Shown here: positions 36,801 to 51,800 of the stretch, piece after piece
How positions within the stretch are numbered: position 1 is the stretch's first letter
Layout of the letters: every line of letters starts with the position of its first letter
Assembly: GCF_004210375.1 (NCBI RefSeq)
Contig: NC_134834.1
Coordinates: 149,453,009-149,517,008, forward strand
Source: Tachypleus tridentatus
Taxonomy: Eukaryota; Arthropoda; Merostomata; Xiphosura; Limulidae
Length of the DNA: 64,000 nucleotides
Direction: 5' to 3'
The notes under the pieces: generated by a model
Database searches by the model: none
What the model saw: only the letters and a program-made list of their open reading frames with translations
Told to the model about the DNA's origin: nothing
Made by a program: the position numbers and the translations under genes

Positions 36801-39800
36801 AATTTATTATTTCGATTTGATGACTTTGCAATAGGAGGTAAAACCTAGTAAGAAACACTTATTACAATAGATTCAAAATTATTTCTAGAAAACATGGTAA
36901 TAATAATAATATTGTAAAAAGTTCATTTATATATGGTGAAGAATAAGAAATTGAATCCAAAATATTTTCCAGTTGGTTGACTAAAGAGCATCTAGATTAA
37001 GAGTAATACAAAACATTTTGTATTAATTAGGAAATTTACTTAATATAACTCATTCTTTTTAATCTTATTGAAATATTCTACAATGTTATTTTAAAAGTGA
37101 ACATTTATACTTATTTGATTACATTTTCAGTGACTGATGATTTGGTACCTAAACCTTAAAAATTGTGTAGAAGGTTTAAACAAGGAGTTATCAGTCGTAG
37201 ACAACAGTTATTAAAAACCTTTATTTTAGTCTCTGATAAGCATACATAAAAAAAAGGTTTAAAACATATTAAAAGTGGTATTAGTTTAGATTTTTACAAG
37301 ACCACAGAGCCTGTTTGTGGGAACTTAGATGTTTACAAACCGGATGTGCATTTAACAACCAACGAAAATCAAAAGTAACATCCACTTTTTATGAAATTGT
37401 CAGATAGAAATTTCCTTTTAGGTGTAACCCTTGTAGTATACTTTAAACAGTAATAAAATAAACAAGACTTAATACTTTATAACAGTTTTATTACAATAAA
37501 GTAAGAGTAGCAAGTCAACAATTGACACAAGATATCTTAGACTAAAATAAAGTCTACTTAGGTTGCAGTAACATTATCAGTACCTTTCCCTCGTAGAGTC
37601 TCAGTCAAGGAACTCGGAATTAGATCTTTGTCTAGCACAGCAAGACGAGCAGCCATATTGGTACACACACCTTGAGCTCTTTCCCAGGCTCTCTGTTTTG
37701 ATGTAACGTACACACAGTTCTCTTCTACCTCAAACCATCCATCAGGACATCCTAAAAGAAGACACGAGATGGAAACCAGTTTTAATAGAAGATTCATACT
37801 GGAATAAAGACAAAAGTTTAAAAGAAGATTTAGGAAATGTTAAAAACTACAGCAAAATCACTGCATGTGAAAAAAAAAAGTTTCTGGAGAAATCTCAGTA
37901 CTTTGTACCCAGATGGGTATGTATTCCAAGTTACAATAATAATATTTCAAAACTATTACCTTTTCTTTAAGTTGAAAGTTGTTAACTAAATTCACATTTC
38001 AGGCAGATTAGAACACCAGTTAATTTGTTACTAAACTTAAGATGTTTACAAGTAAATGCATTATCCAATAACATCAGGGATGATACACCACTACAAATAT
38101 TGATATTAATGAATAGAAATATTACAAGGAAGATACACCAACTTATTAGCTAAGTTATATTTATCACTTGTCACAAAAAAGTCAGTGACGAGAAATGCCC
38201 CATGTCGAAAGGGTTATGGTAATCTTTAGATACATCAGAATGTATTTATAGGTGATGCTAGAAACAAACAACACCGAATAAAAAGTTTACAAAGATTATT
38301 AGAATTATCATAAACCAAAGATGAGTTTTCAGACCACTATTTGCTTGTAGCATCCCTAATGGTTTATCAAATTTGAACTGTCATTCAATATCAGAGCATC
38401 CACACATTTCTCACAACAAAAAATAATATTCCCTTTCATTATCAATCAAAAAAAGTTTTTCATGTAGTTCTAACTCTAATGTAGCTTCTAAAAGATTTAG
38501 TTTCCTTTGTTCTTTTAATTCAGATGTTAAGGCCATCTTCTAAGGGTAATAATATGACAATTCCATTCTTAACCCTATATATTTAACCTTCTGGCAATAT
38601 AAAAGGTTTTAAGAAATCGTTAATATCCTCCATTCTTTTTTTAATTAGCCAGTAGGTTTTCGTTTCAGTTCCTTGCCACTTTCTACCATGCAGACTTTTA
38701 TTATCTTATTCACAAACTTTCTTTAGGAGATCTAGTATCATTCTCACTGCTTGTTTTGTTCAGGATAAATACAAATAAACACTTTGTAGTATTTCTGGTT
38801 TCCCTTAGTGTAGAAAAACGTTTTATCTTGCAGTCTTCTTTATTAAATATTAATTTTTTTAGTTTTAGACTCTTTAACCCAGTATAAAACCATTTCAAAT
38901 GTTCCAGTCTTCTCTGCTGATCTCAGTGACTTAATGCTTACTTCCTTGTTGCTTCTCTTATATGCATTTGATAAATTCATTTCTCTTCCCAAATAAAATT
39001 AACGTTTCTGAAATAAAATTAAAAGCACAGAAAAAAACACAACTAAAGGTTAACCAGGAAAAACTCAACTGGTCAGAATATTAATCTCCCAGAATCAATG
39101 CCAGTATAATCAGAGTTATGAAAAACAAAGACATTCAGAGTGAACTACAAACTTTAACTATGACATGCAACAGGATAAGACATGGCTTGTCTTCTGCATG
39201 AAGAAAATGAGTGCATAGATAAAGCAATTGATAGCCAATAACAACTTGTTATAAGACATTAATATTAGGCCTATTATATTTTAACACTTCATTCTGTATC
39301 TAATCTCTTAGGATTGTTCAAGAAAAGAGTGAATAATATTATTATTATTATTTCAACCACACTATATTCATTGTCAAAGAAGTAAGTTCACTCAATACAA
39401 AGCTCAGCAGGCTGGCTGGATCACAACCATAGGACTAGTCAGGGAATTTATATATGCCATTTATTACAACAACTATTCTTATAGCATTAAGTGCATTAGC
39501 TAAACTTGTAAAGCCTAATTAATATCTTACTACAGGTACATTAATTAATTATATTTTACTAGCTCAGAACACAAGAACTGACAGGATACGAGAGATATCA
39601 CTTCTTTTAATCATTTAAGCCACTAAACCAGCACCAGTAACGATGGTTATCTTACCTGATCTACCTGCTGTGGATGAACTGACATAATCAAATCGAAAAC
39701 TGCGGGCAAGAGACTTCAACCTAAACAATAATGAAAATCATTGAAATATAAATATCAGAAAGCCATCTCGCTGTTGTCAAAAAACCTTCAGCCTTATTAT

Positions 39801-42800
39801 AGTTGAAAAATTATTCTAAACTTAAAATGCACTTTTAATATGGGCATTACTGAAATTTAGAGAGAATTTCATTTTGTGAGCTAATTAATACATGCATGCA
39901 TAATAGTATAATAAGAGTTAGGCTTAGGAATTGTTAATTATAAAGTTACATTTGGGGATAATTTGGTTTTTCGTATTTGCGTTAAATTAGTGGTGGTATT
40001 AGTTTAGATTTTCCATCTTATTGTAAATACACACAAATTAAAGAATCATGGCCAACCCATAATTTGCAACAGAAACATGGCTACTGAAAAAATCGTCCAT
40101 TTTTGTTGACCAACACAAAATATTTCGTCTACCCTCCCTTCTTACATACATGATGCAGTATTCCTACCTCAATGAACGTTTTTTGTGTCGTCACACCAAT
40201 ATTCTATCTGATGAAGGGCTAGAAACCGTAAAGTCTACATCAAACCTTTCTACACCATCAAAATCTCAAACGGTAACTGATCTCGCCAGATTGTTTGTTT
40301 TGGAATTTCACACAAAGCTACTCGAGGGCTATCTGTGCTAGCCGTCCCTAATTTAGCAGTGGAGGGAAGGCAGCTAGTCATCACCACCCACCGCCAACTC
40401 TTGGGCTGCTTTTTTACCAACGAATAGTGGGATTGACCGTCACATTATAACGCCCCCACGGCTGAAAGGGCGAGCATGTTTGGCGTGACCGGGATGCGAA
40501 CCCGGGACCCTCAGATTACGAGTCGCACGCCTTACCACGCTTGGCCATGCAGGGCCTAAAAATTAACGGTGTTTTTCTTTTAGCAAAGCCACAAAGGCTA
40601 TCTGCTCAGCCCACCGAGGGGAATCGAACCCCTGATTTTAGCGTTGTAAATCCGGAGACATACCGCTGTACTAGCGGGGGGCCGATCTTGCCAGCTTTAA
40701 CTCTGAATAATTTCAAATTTAATAATGAACATTACATTCATGTTAACGATACTGCAGTGGGTAACAAAATAGCTTTCAATTATGCTAACTTTTATTTTTC
40801 TTAAGGTCATATTGAAAACCAGCTTTTGCAACTAAGCCCTGTAAAACCTCGTGCATTGAAAAGTTACAGAAAATAACATTTTTCATTTAGTCTCAAATCA
40901 TTAAAGAATTTATCTCAGATGCATACACCTTTCACAAAACAATCAAGTCATTGTCCTCATAAGATAGGGAATTTTCCAGAGACTTGTACAAAAAACCTAC
41001 AGACAGACTACAATACCTTCACTAAGAAAGCTGTGTCCCGATTCACACTAAACAGAATATTACCTTCAGTAAAACTCAGAGAATAAAGAAAATACTCAGA
41101 TTAAAACAGACTACAGAAAACACACGAAGGATCTGAAACAAATCACGTTACAAAGAAGATAAAGATATCAGCAGATAAACTGAAAAAGCTAACAACAGTC
41201 AATGGAAAAAAACATCCTGAATCAGAGTAATACTAAGCTTTCAAATATAATTCCTCTTATTGTTACTTATCAGTTTAGAGTCCAGGGGTTCTTAACCAGG
41301 GGTGCGAAGATGATTCCCAAGGGGTGCGAGGATGCCCATGAATAATTAAAGCAAATCTATATTTTTACATAAGAGTATGCTTTATATTTCTCCAGGGGGT
41401 GCGAGAAATGATTACTGATTTGAAAGGGGTGCAAACACTGAAAAAGGTTAAGAACCACTGGTTTAGACTCTGAAACGTTTCACAAATTTTGAAAACAAAT
41501 ATATATATTTGTCTGTTATAGCTCAACAATCCTCTTAAATAAAATACTTCCTCAGTTCCCACTGTCTACTTCTGAAAATGCAGAACTTTAAGAAGGTAAC
41601 CTTGTTCACAGAAAAGTGAATTACATCCAACCCAAAACAATGGGTGTCATCCATATAATAAAGCCCATTGTCAAACTTGCAAGTTCATAACAATCACCAA
41701 CTAATTTTATGTACAAGGAACTTTAAAATACACAAATGAAAATTACTTGTGAAACACCATTTATCTTATACAGTGTAAAAATAAAATCGCCAATACGTAT
41801 GACATACATTAGCCACTCTTACAGAATGTTTCAACAATAAATCTTCTGTTAACACTGAAAAAAGTTTACTTTAAACAAAAAACTCAAAATATATTATTTG
41901 TGTAATTAAGCACAAAAGGTACACAGTGTTATGTCCACCATGAGCAACAATTTTTTTTAACTCTTATTTATCCCTAGACTTACCACTGTCCCACTAGGGA
42001 GACAAAATGTTGTTTAAATTATACAACTGCACCAAAATCTGTAAAGAATTCTCTTTTCGTCATCAAGTTTTGTAAAGAAGAAACTTAACTGTATAGTGTT
42101 CAAATTATTATTGAGCATACCAGTCACTGTATGACTCATTATAGTAGTATTTATCTTAGATGATATTACCAGAAATAGTAACCTCACACAATAATTATTT
42201 TCAGATTAGATGAAATGTTACAGCCGACTTGATGTCCTTGAATGGTATGTTATCCGACATAGAATTAAAGGAACAGTTCAATAACACAAAGAATCGGAAC
42301 GATAAACCTACTCTTCCGATTTTATCCCATTCAGGTCACTACCCAGAAAGTCCGAGTAGGGGCCATTGTTCACTACATGCACCGCTCCTCCTGAGTTTGG
42401 AAGCTTGCCAGCATGGATGGCTGCACGACACACTGAGGAAAGTTCGTGGTATATGGCTGTACCCCACACAGTACCAGCTGTCAAAGAACAGCCAGCAGGA
42501 CAGTGGATCCTAAAGAAAAATACACAGTATAGAAAGTATACTGGACAATGGATTAACCTGTGACATAGAATAGTGTACCAGACAACTGATTAACTGTAAC
42601 AAACAGTTGACTATCAGATAATGAATTAATTATAATACAGACAAGTGTAGTTGCACACATTTAATTTGTCTTTTTGTTAATCTGATGACGACCTTAAAAG
42701 GTCAAAATGTTATTCTCTACTTTATTTTAATACCCATACCAGCCATCTTGAGGTACAGACAATTAATTAACTGTTACACAAAACAGTGTATCAAATAATG

Positions 42801-45800
42801 AATTAATTAAAAATGCTAAGTTATGATATTACTGATACAATACGTCCACAAGGATAATAGACTTAGTCTCAGGAAGGTGATTCATAAATATAAATAAATG
42901 ACAGCACATTTCTTAAAGTATTAAGTAATACAATGTCATCTCGTTTTATAAGAAACATATCTTTACGATTACCTGACAGGTTCACCAACATCATCCAAGA
43001 AGTCTACAGCTTTACTGTCACAGTCGACCTCTCTGTCTGCCACTAATTAGAAGTGAAACACAGACACTAGATACAATATGCTGCTTTCAATAGTTAACAA
43101 AACATAACACTGGCATCAGTTATGATATCACTACAAGATATGTTATTTGTTCTTTTCAGAACAGTTCTAAAAACACTGAAGTCCTACAAATTAAACGTTT
43201 TTTTCTAAATGATTGTATTAGTCTTAAAATTTATTACTACAGAATTATTAACAAAATAAAATCACAAATACAATATTGACACTATTGAAGTTTTAATTAA
43301 ATAAATATTTTACCTTTAACACAGGATGGCTGTGATCCTGACCAGGACCCATCAAGGTTACATTTTAAGGTGTTAAAACCCATCAAGAAGTAGTTACCCG
43401 AACACGTATAGGTCACTTCAGTGCCTTGAGGAAACTGACCATATTTTTGTTCCACACCAATTTTAACCTGGTGTTCAGCATGGTTTACAGGATCAAGGTC
43501 AGGACAGAAGACCAACTTCTCTGTGATTGAGTGAAACAAAAAGTGTTTTGAAAGATAAATGATATTGATTCCAAGTGACGTACATATTTGCTACAAGTGA
43601 GTCTAACCACATGATAATATAAGGAAACTGTTTAGTGTCTTACTTAACTAATGTTCAAAACAAAATAAAAATGTATACAATATGAAGTAAGACTGAATAA
43701 GATTATTTAAAATATCGTATTATTTTACCGATTTTTCTAATTATTTTTTCCACGTACAATATGTCCTATCAAAGTTATGCAACTTTGAGATTAGGGCAAG
43801 TACTAACACAGCAACATTCTTTCACTAATAGACATTTAAATCATATTAAGTTCAAAGAGAGGAACACAAGTTCAAGGACGTAAATATATTCTGGGAAGTT
43901 CCAAAATAAATATGAAATGGAAGATCGCACAAGAGAATAACAGAACCAATTCCAGTCACAGCCAGTTGTTACCAACCAAAAGTTACAGACTCATACATAC
44001 AAGAGTATAATACTAAATAGTTTACAGTTTTCAAATATTGCAATTTATTCCATGTAGGGCAATTGAGTGCTACTTACTACATTGTGGTATTTGTCCACTC
44101 CACTGACCATTACCCTGGCAGGTTAATGTTTCTTGACCAATCAAGTAGTAGGGACTATCACATGAGAACCGTAAAGTAGCCCCTTCTATCATATTGCCAC
44201 TAGGAGCATTCACTTTCCCGTGTTCTGGAGATGAAACCTTGGCACATTCTCGAACTATAATGTAGAAGTTACTTTTTATTTAGTACACCGTTTAACAAAT
44301 ACCACTTTATTTACAATGTTATTTTATGTGACAATTTTAAAGTACAGCTACAATGTTTCACATATTAATAGCAATACTCAAGGTGTACCTATAATGTTTC
44401 ACACACAACAACGTCGTTTTGCACAGGTACACATTGTTCCATATACGGCAACAATATTAAAAAGGTATAATTACAATGTTATCATATATTAGTATAACAA
44501 TGTCATTTTACATAAGACGACAGATGATACACAACATGTTAAGGTACTTACTACATTTGGGTGGAAAGCTACTCCACTGTCCATTTGGGAGACAGCTAAT
44601 TCGTGCCACGCCTTTAAGCTTGAACCCTGGTGAACAGCTGTAGTCAATAGTTTGGGGATTATCTGGTGGGTTTCTGACTTCCTGAACTTGAGAATCCGAT
44701 GGAAGAAGAGGACAACCTGAGAACATACTAAACTTAATAAATTACTGCAATAAAAAGTAAACTTGTAAAACTTGGTAAACAAAGTATCAATTTGATTTCT
44801 TAACATTGAAATTGCAAGCATTCTCTGTTAAGACACTAACATTATCTCATGCAATTAAACTTCATATAAATGGCTGTTAACCCTAAAGTACTTTGTAAAA
44901 ATCATGACGAATATATATTGTTACCTTTGAGAATTTCACAGTGCGCTCCTTCATATCTGTCACGACAGGTACAAGCTCCTGTCCTCTGGTCACAGATACC
45001 TCCATTCTTACATTGACATTCTGAAAAATGTATACAAAATAATCACCTGCATTGTTACGCATGCACTGTAAATGGTTTTATACAATATAGTTCACAAAAC
45101 CTCTATTTTTAATCTGATATATTTATATATCCATAGAATAGTTCAGAAAGTGTTAACGACAGAACAAAAGTCCGTTTATACACTAAATCTTTAAAATTGT
45201 TTATATTATTATTTTCACATCCTATTCTTGTATGTCTGAAGTCTTAAAATAAAAATCATAAAAATTCCCTAAGTTACATTAGGATAAAAGTAAATATAAC
45301 AGTACAGTTTAAAAGATGTCCATTTTCAGGGTGATAAACTAAAATTTATCCACAACATATTCTGATTTTCAGTTGGACTTTGATCTGTTCAATATAGGTA
45401 AAAAACAACAAATAATAATAACCTACCTGTACTTATTTTTGCACTATTTTTACATAGTCATAAAATAGTGAATAGTAACTGTATTAAGTCTCCCCCTCCA
45501 AATTACATTTGGAAAACATATCAAAATAATTTAGCATGTGATGTATCAGATGATATTAAAGATTATCAGAGACGATAAGACAACATCAGTTGTTTCCAAA
45601 TGCACTTACCCCATCCTCTTTGAAACTTCAAGATAATGTTATAATTAATAGCATTATGTAATTATACGATTTAACTAAGATAAGAGTAAAAAACAGACTG
45701 AAAGAGAAGTCCAAAGATTATAAATTATGTAACGAAACTAAGAAAATTACAAGCTAGATAAAATCAAGTTACAGGCTTAAACTGCACTTTAACAGAGATT

Positions 45801-48800
45801 CCAATAAGACCTGCCGTTAAACCCAGCCACTGCGATATTCCTTTACATCCAGAAATGAATCAGAGGTTCGAGACCCCGTCGCACACCACAATTCTTCCCT
45901 CCAGATGTGGAGAGTATTATAACGTGCAATAAATTCCACAGTTCGCTGTTAGAGGAATTGTCCAGGAGTTGGTGGTGTCGGCTAGCTGTCTTCCATCTAG
46001 TCCATCACTGTCATATTATGGACGTCTAATGCAGATACGTTTTGCGTAGCTTTGAGCGCAATTCAAAACAAACCAAACCACAAAACATCGTAAAACGATT
46101 TCTCTATCATTATGACAAGGCCTTCAGACCAGGAAGTCCCTATTAAATAAAGCTTTCTCGTAGTGAAGGTCCGCCAGGCTCATAATGAATTAGAAAGACC
46201 CTCTGCCCTAAAAGTAACTTAAATAACTTCACTTAACACTCGGCAGTTAATTAACTTGTAACTGTGTTTGTTCCGGTACATTTATGGTTACTTCCGCTAC
46301 ATTTTCCGTAATCGCTGTACTTCCGTTTTCCTTTCACTAAAATATTTGACTACCCTGACTTAATAATTTATTCTAAAGGTATTTGATGTTAAGTATAACA
46401 AGTTATTTTACGTTTTCGCTGAAGATCGAACTTCTGACCCTTTTGTTAATAAAATATTTTGTAGTATCAATCATGTTTAATATTATACTTCATTTTTACA
46501 ACCATCGATCCACTAGTAATATCGAAAGATTGTTTAAAATCAGAAAAAAAAAATAGTAGAGATGTAGTCATATCGTAAATTTTATTAAAACAAAGGTCAG
46601 TAGCAAGTGTATATGTAAAGTTCCTGAGGACATGTGTGCCTATCCAGAACAAATATCATCATCAAATAACGTTGTACAACAGCCTTTCCAGAAACAATTA
46701 ATCAAAAATAGCAAACAAAGGAAATGTTTGCCACTAGAAGGAACTGAGAGTGCGAATTTCTAGAGATTGGCAGATGCTTCAAACACTAGAATAATGCACT
46801 CCTTCTGCACTGGTCAGAGGTTGGCTATTGCCACCTGTACAATGAAAAAAGCCTTAGAAATGAACTAGAATTAACTTTAAACTAGTTCACAGAAAATTAT
46901 AACTTCTTATAATAGATGTCTTAACGTAGAATCCAGATCTTCAGTCAAGTAAGCACACCTGACTACTCTGGAACTAATGCTATGAATATTATTCTCCATG
47001 TAAGTATCCTACGCCTGGTCCTCTATACTCCTTTCAGTTGCACTTCTCACAATCTTCCTCTTGGTATCTTTCCATTCATTTGTCATCTTCCTTTCTTACC
47101 AATATTTATTCCACCTTTCTTCATGCATCCTATCTTGGCCTTTTGTCAGTTCTCACAGTATCCATATCCGCTTATTTCTTGTATCTCATCTTATGCTATC
47201 AATTTATTGTGTTCCATACAACACTACTGGTGTTACTGCAATGTTAGACACCCTGATAGGGTCTTACTCCTACATCGCTTCACTTCCACAGTAACTTACT
47301 TAAGTTACTAAATGTTGTTACTTCTCGTGCCATCTGCAATATCTCAGCTTTTTTCTTGGCGTCTTTCTTTTCTCTTTCCAAATAAGCAAAACTGTCAAAT
47401 TCCTCAGTACTTTCATTCTCAAGTTCTAATAATTCTTTCACATCCGTTCAGTTCCTAACAAGTTTCATCCATTATCTTGTTACTTCTATTGGCGTCCACA
47501 TCCTCGAGACTGGTATAGTTTGTTTCATATTTCACGCGCAAAGTTGCACGTGGGTTATTTACGCTAGTTGTCCTAATGTAGTAGGGATAGATGCAGGGCA
47601 GCTAGTCAACACCACCCACTGCAAAGCCTTGGGTTACTCTTACCAAGAAGTAATGGGATTGATAGTCCCATTATAAGTGTCCACACGGTTACAAGAGTGA
47701 ACATGTTTGGTGACGAGGATTCAAACCAGCAGACTGCGAGCCCACCACTCTAACCACCAGGCCATATATACCTCAGATGTTGAACCATGGTTTCTTTCAT
47801 TTGGCACCAAGATTTCTGCTGGGTTTTGTCCACAATACAAAAACATTTTGCTACAAACAGTAGTGAACAAATATGAAAATAGAACGCACCGTGATTTCGT
47901 CCCAAACTTAATTCAAATTCAATCTAATTTTTTTCTTTCCATGTTAATGCATGTTCTAGTCTCCCGATACAAATGTTCATTAAACAGTCCTAGTTAGCAT
48001 GCTGACTTATTAGCACGTTCTATAATCCAGTCCATGCGATACACTTTAATTTGTTCGACTCTTTGGTCACGTGTTTGTTTGAAGTAAAGCAAAGTAGACA
48101 AACAGATCTTATAACAATTCGTTTCGTTTTTCTTCTATAATCTGCCCGATGTGTGTGTGTGTGTGTTTTCAGAGAGCAAAGCCACATCAGACTATCTGCT
48201 GAGCCCACCGAGGGGAATTGATCCCCTGATTTTAGCGTTGTAAATCTGGAGACATACCGCTGTACTAGTGCGGGGCACGCCCGATTGTGAATATCTACTC
48301 CGTTTTGAACTTCGTGCAACGCTACACGAGGGTTATCTGCGCTAGCCGTCCCCAATTTAGTAGTGAGAGACTAGAGGGAAGGCAGATAGTCATCACCACC
48401 TACTACAAACTTTTGGGCTACTCTTACTAGCAAATAGTGGGAAATTTAAATCTACACCCAGTAAACTCGCATCACTCTTTACACAACAGCGTGACAAGAA
48501 TCTTGATAAAACCAGCCAGTATCATTTCTCTTCTCCACAAAATCACGTCATTTAGTTAATGTCAAACCTATCGCCATCTATCAAGAAGCTAGGAACGGTT
48601 TTAGATGAATATAAAGGTGTTCAAGGCGCTCTTTCAAGGTAAAACTTTGACTTTCCTTATGTCATAACAGAGAGATTAGTTTCCTATAACAATATATTAT
48701 TATACTTTCAATTTTATATCCAATGTAAATCTCTTTATCAGTCTTGCTTTTTGGCTTCTAAATTGGATTATAGTGTTAAGAGTCAGTCATTCTTTTTGTG

Positions 48801-51800
48801 AATTTGCAAAATAATCGAACTGTAATTTTCTATTCCAATGTCTAGTGTTCTCTCATAACAAAAATCAAATCTCCTTTCCAAATGGTGGCTTCTTGTGAGA
48901 TAGACAGGAAGTAGATTTGTTTTTCAGTTGAATTGCGTACACTTGTATCAAAAGTTATCAATATAGCAATGTCTAGCAAACAACTCAACCAGTTAATTCG
49001 AACTTGAAAAAAGTCAGATTTCTTTTCTTCTTCGTATCAAGAGACTAATATTTCTAACCATTATCAATAATGGTTTAAATGATTTAAAAACTAGGTGGAG
49101 CCTTCATTTATTTGTCTGCTAATAAATCGTTTTTCTTTTAGCTCCTGACAGCAAGATAAAAATATTGTATATAAAGGAGGTTTACGGTAGGTCAATAAGC
49201 TAGTATTTTAATAAATAACCAAACCGGTTAAGACATTTTCATCCGAACAATGCCAAGTATGTAAGGTAACAAATGTTTAACAAAAATGTAAGTAGCTATA
49301 ACAACCATAAACCTTGATGGTTAATCTTACCAGAAAAACAAACAAACTTACCACCGCTACACCAAGTACCATATTTGTTAGGTGGACAAGTAACACAACT
49401 ATCAAGACCAGCCTTACACTCTTGACATCGTTTGTACTTTGGACAAATGTCCTTAGCCTCCAGGTCATCACATGGTTTACAATAAGGCCTCCATCGATAG
49501 AAGTACGTGCATCTATAACAAATATACAGAGCTATCAACAACGTCTTAACTTTTTAACCCTAGTGGCAAAAATATTTTATCATGCAATAAACAACGCGAT
49601 TCAACTTTGTGGTTTAGATGTACAGAATTAGCAAGAAAATAGGTATTTACGCAATGACATCCGCTAAAGTTGAAATGTTAATTTATATTTCAAAAGTCAA
49701 AGTACATTGTTGATGTCTGTTGTACAACCTTACATCTGGTTTGTAACTTCTCGTTACCAACTAAAACAATCTTATGGCTCTAACATAATTATTGGCTATC
49801 TTGTGGTTTGTGTGCGTATGTGTGTTATATCAACAGTATTATTACTGGTTAGTAGCGAACTATGCAAAATATATTAATATCTCGAAAACAGCACAAAATG
49901 TTCAGTTACGTTAGGGCAAGAAATTTGAGGATATTGTAGATAGACACTTTCCAAACTAATTTTTTTTTTTACCTTCGTATCATTGTTTAAAATACAAAAC
50001 AAACATTATTAAAATATTCTTTAGTTTATATATATTGCACAAGAAACAAGTGGTTACTGTCTTCTAATATTCCTTGGTTCAAAGCCCAAGTTAAAGAACT
50101 TTATATATTGTACAAGGACCAAGTGGTTACGAACTTCCAATATTTCTTGGTTCAAAAAACGTTTAAACTGTACTAGTGGTCACAGAATCCAATATATTTT
50201 AGTAAGGTTAAAGAAGTTTATATATTGCACAAGAACCAAGTGGTTACTATCTTCCAGTATTCCTTGGTTCAAAGAATGTTTTAAACTGTGCTAGTGGTCA
50301 CAGAATCCAATATCGTGTCCTAAGGTTAAAGAACTTTATATATTGTACAAGGACCAAGTGGTTACGAACTTCCAATATTCCTTGGTTCAAAGAACGTGGG
50401 GCAACTTACTGTTTCATAGGGACGTTGAACACATAGCCTGGATCTCCACACTTACACTCGAACCTCGTTTCATCACACAAGCCCAGATCTACTCCTCTGG
50501 ACTGAACTGGACGCATTTGTTGGGCTAGTATCCCTAGAACTAAACCTAGAAAAGTAAATTCAAGATGCTAAAAACTTGATAAGAAACTCATAAAAACTAC
50601 ACGTTATTTGCCAAGTCTGTCCAACAAATGCAGAAGAAATTAGAAAAACATAAGATATTAATTGAACTATTTATAAATTATGTAATAACGGGGAACAAAA
50701 GACAGAGTTACTGTTAAACATTCCAAGGAGAAAAAAAAATCAATAGCAAAAACAAAATAGAACCAGAGAGAGAAATACAGAACGAATCATACCTTACAAG
50801 TTAAAATAGTACAAGCCTCAGAAAAGTAGACAAGAACTCCAACCAGTAGAAACTGAAGACAGCAACTTTCACCGATAAGGCATGCAGAAGTGATACATTG
50901 TTTAGAAATACAAACTCAGTGTACATAAACCAGCCGGAAAAAAGTAAGCACCAATGAAAACTTTCAGTAAGAAAATACAACACAAGAAACTGCGAAGATT
51001 TTACAGTGGACATACCTGAAAGAATGTACTCTGGCTTGTCAGGATCACAGAGTAGAACTCTGAGGTATTGTGGAGAGAGTAATGGTAACACTGTAATAAA
51101 ACAACTGTTGACTTAACAAATGGAAAACTGTAGAAAACACGCCACCTACAGAAACCAAACCTCCACACACACAACAAACAAAAAACTGAACTTTCATAAA
51201 CAACAAGAAACGTGTCGAAGCATGCCACCCACATAATCTAAACCTTAGTCAAATTTTAAAGAAACTTTCATAATTATTTAAAAGTGTCCTTGTCATACGA
51301 CCTATCTAAAGCTATTTAGTTTATACCGTGTGTTGTTACAAATTTTGTTTTCATGCCAACTAAACTTAAGACTACATAAAAGATTTAGGTCACAAATGGT
51401 GTTTATTTATAAATAAAATTTTAGGAGAATGCATATGTAGGTTTCACAAACTTTCAAAACAACTAAGTACCCGTTTTTAAAACCACTACAGACACAAAGT
51501 CACCGTGATTCACAGCTGTGACCGAACGAACAGTAAGTGTTAACAGTAAAGACAAGACATTTTATTGTATTCTATTGTATGCGAATTTTCTCATCTTTTT
51601 TACCTCCTTTTCCACTTTACTTTTAAAAGTTTGCCAACTGTATTAAGAATGGAGTGCTTAACAAAAAAGTAATCGCTCTTTAAGGCTCGTGTTTAACTCT
51701 TAAAATACAAAGCCCTAACTGACGTCATACTCGCGATTTGGGGCACAGAGAGAAAGTTAAATATTATAGCTACAATGAACCCTTTACTGTTGAAGCATTA

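Larger units (their letters stand above)
45021..49351. other. Factor C intron 3
   Basis: About 4.3 kb. It holds four SINE copies (listed separately). I see no nested gene. Short frames at 46.98-47.3 kb are low-complexity and unsupported. Confidence 0.6.

Noticed and set aside
46982-47311. 109-residue open frame in factor C intron 3
   Set aside because: Hydrophobic, overlapping frames all open, no start context, splice sites or recognisable domain.
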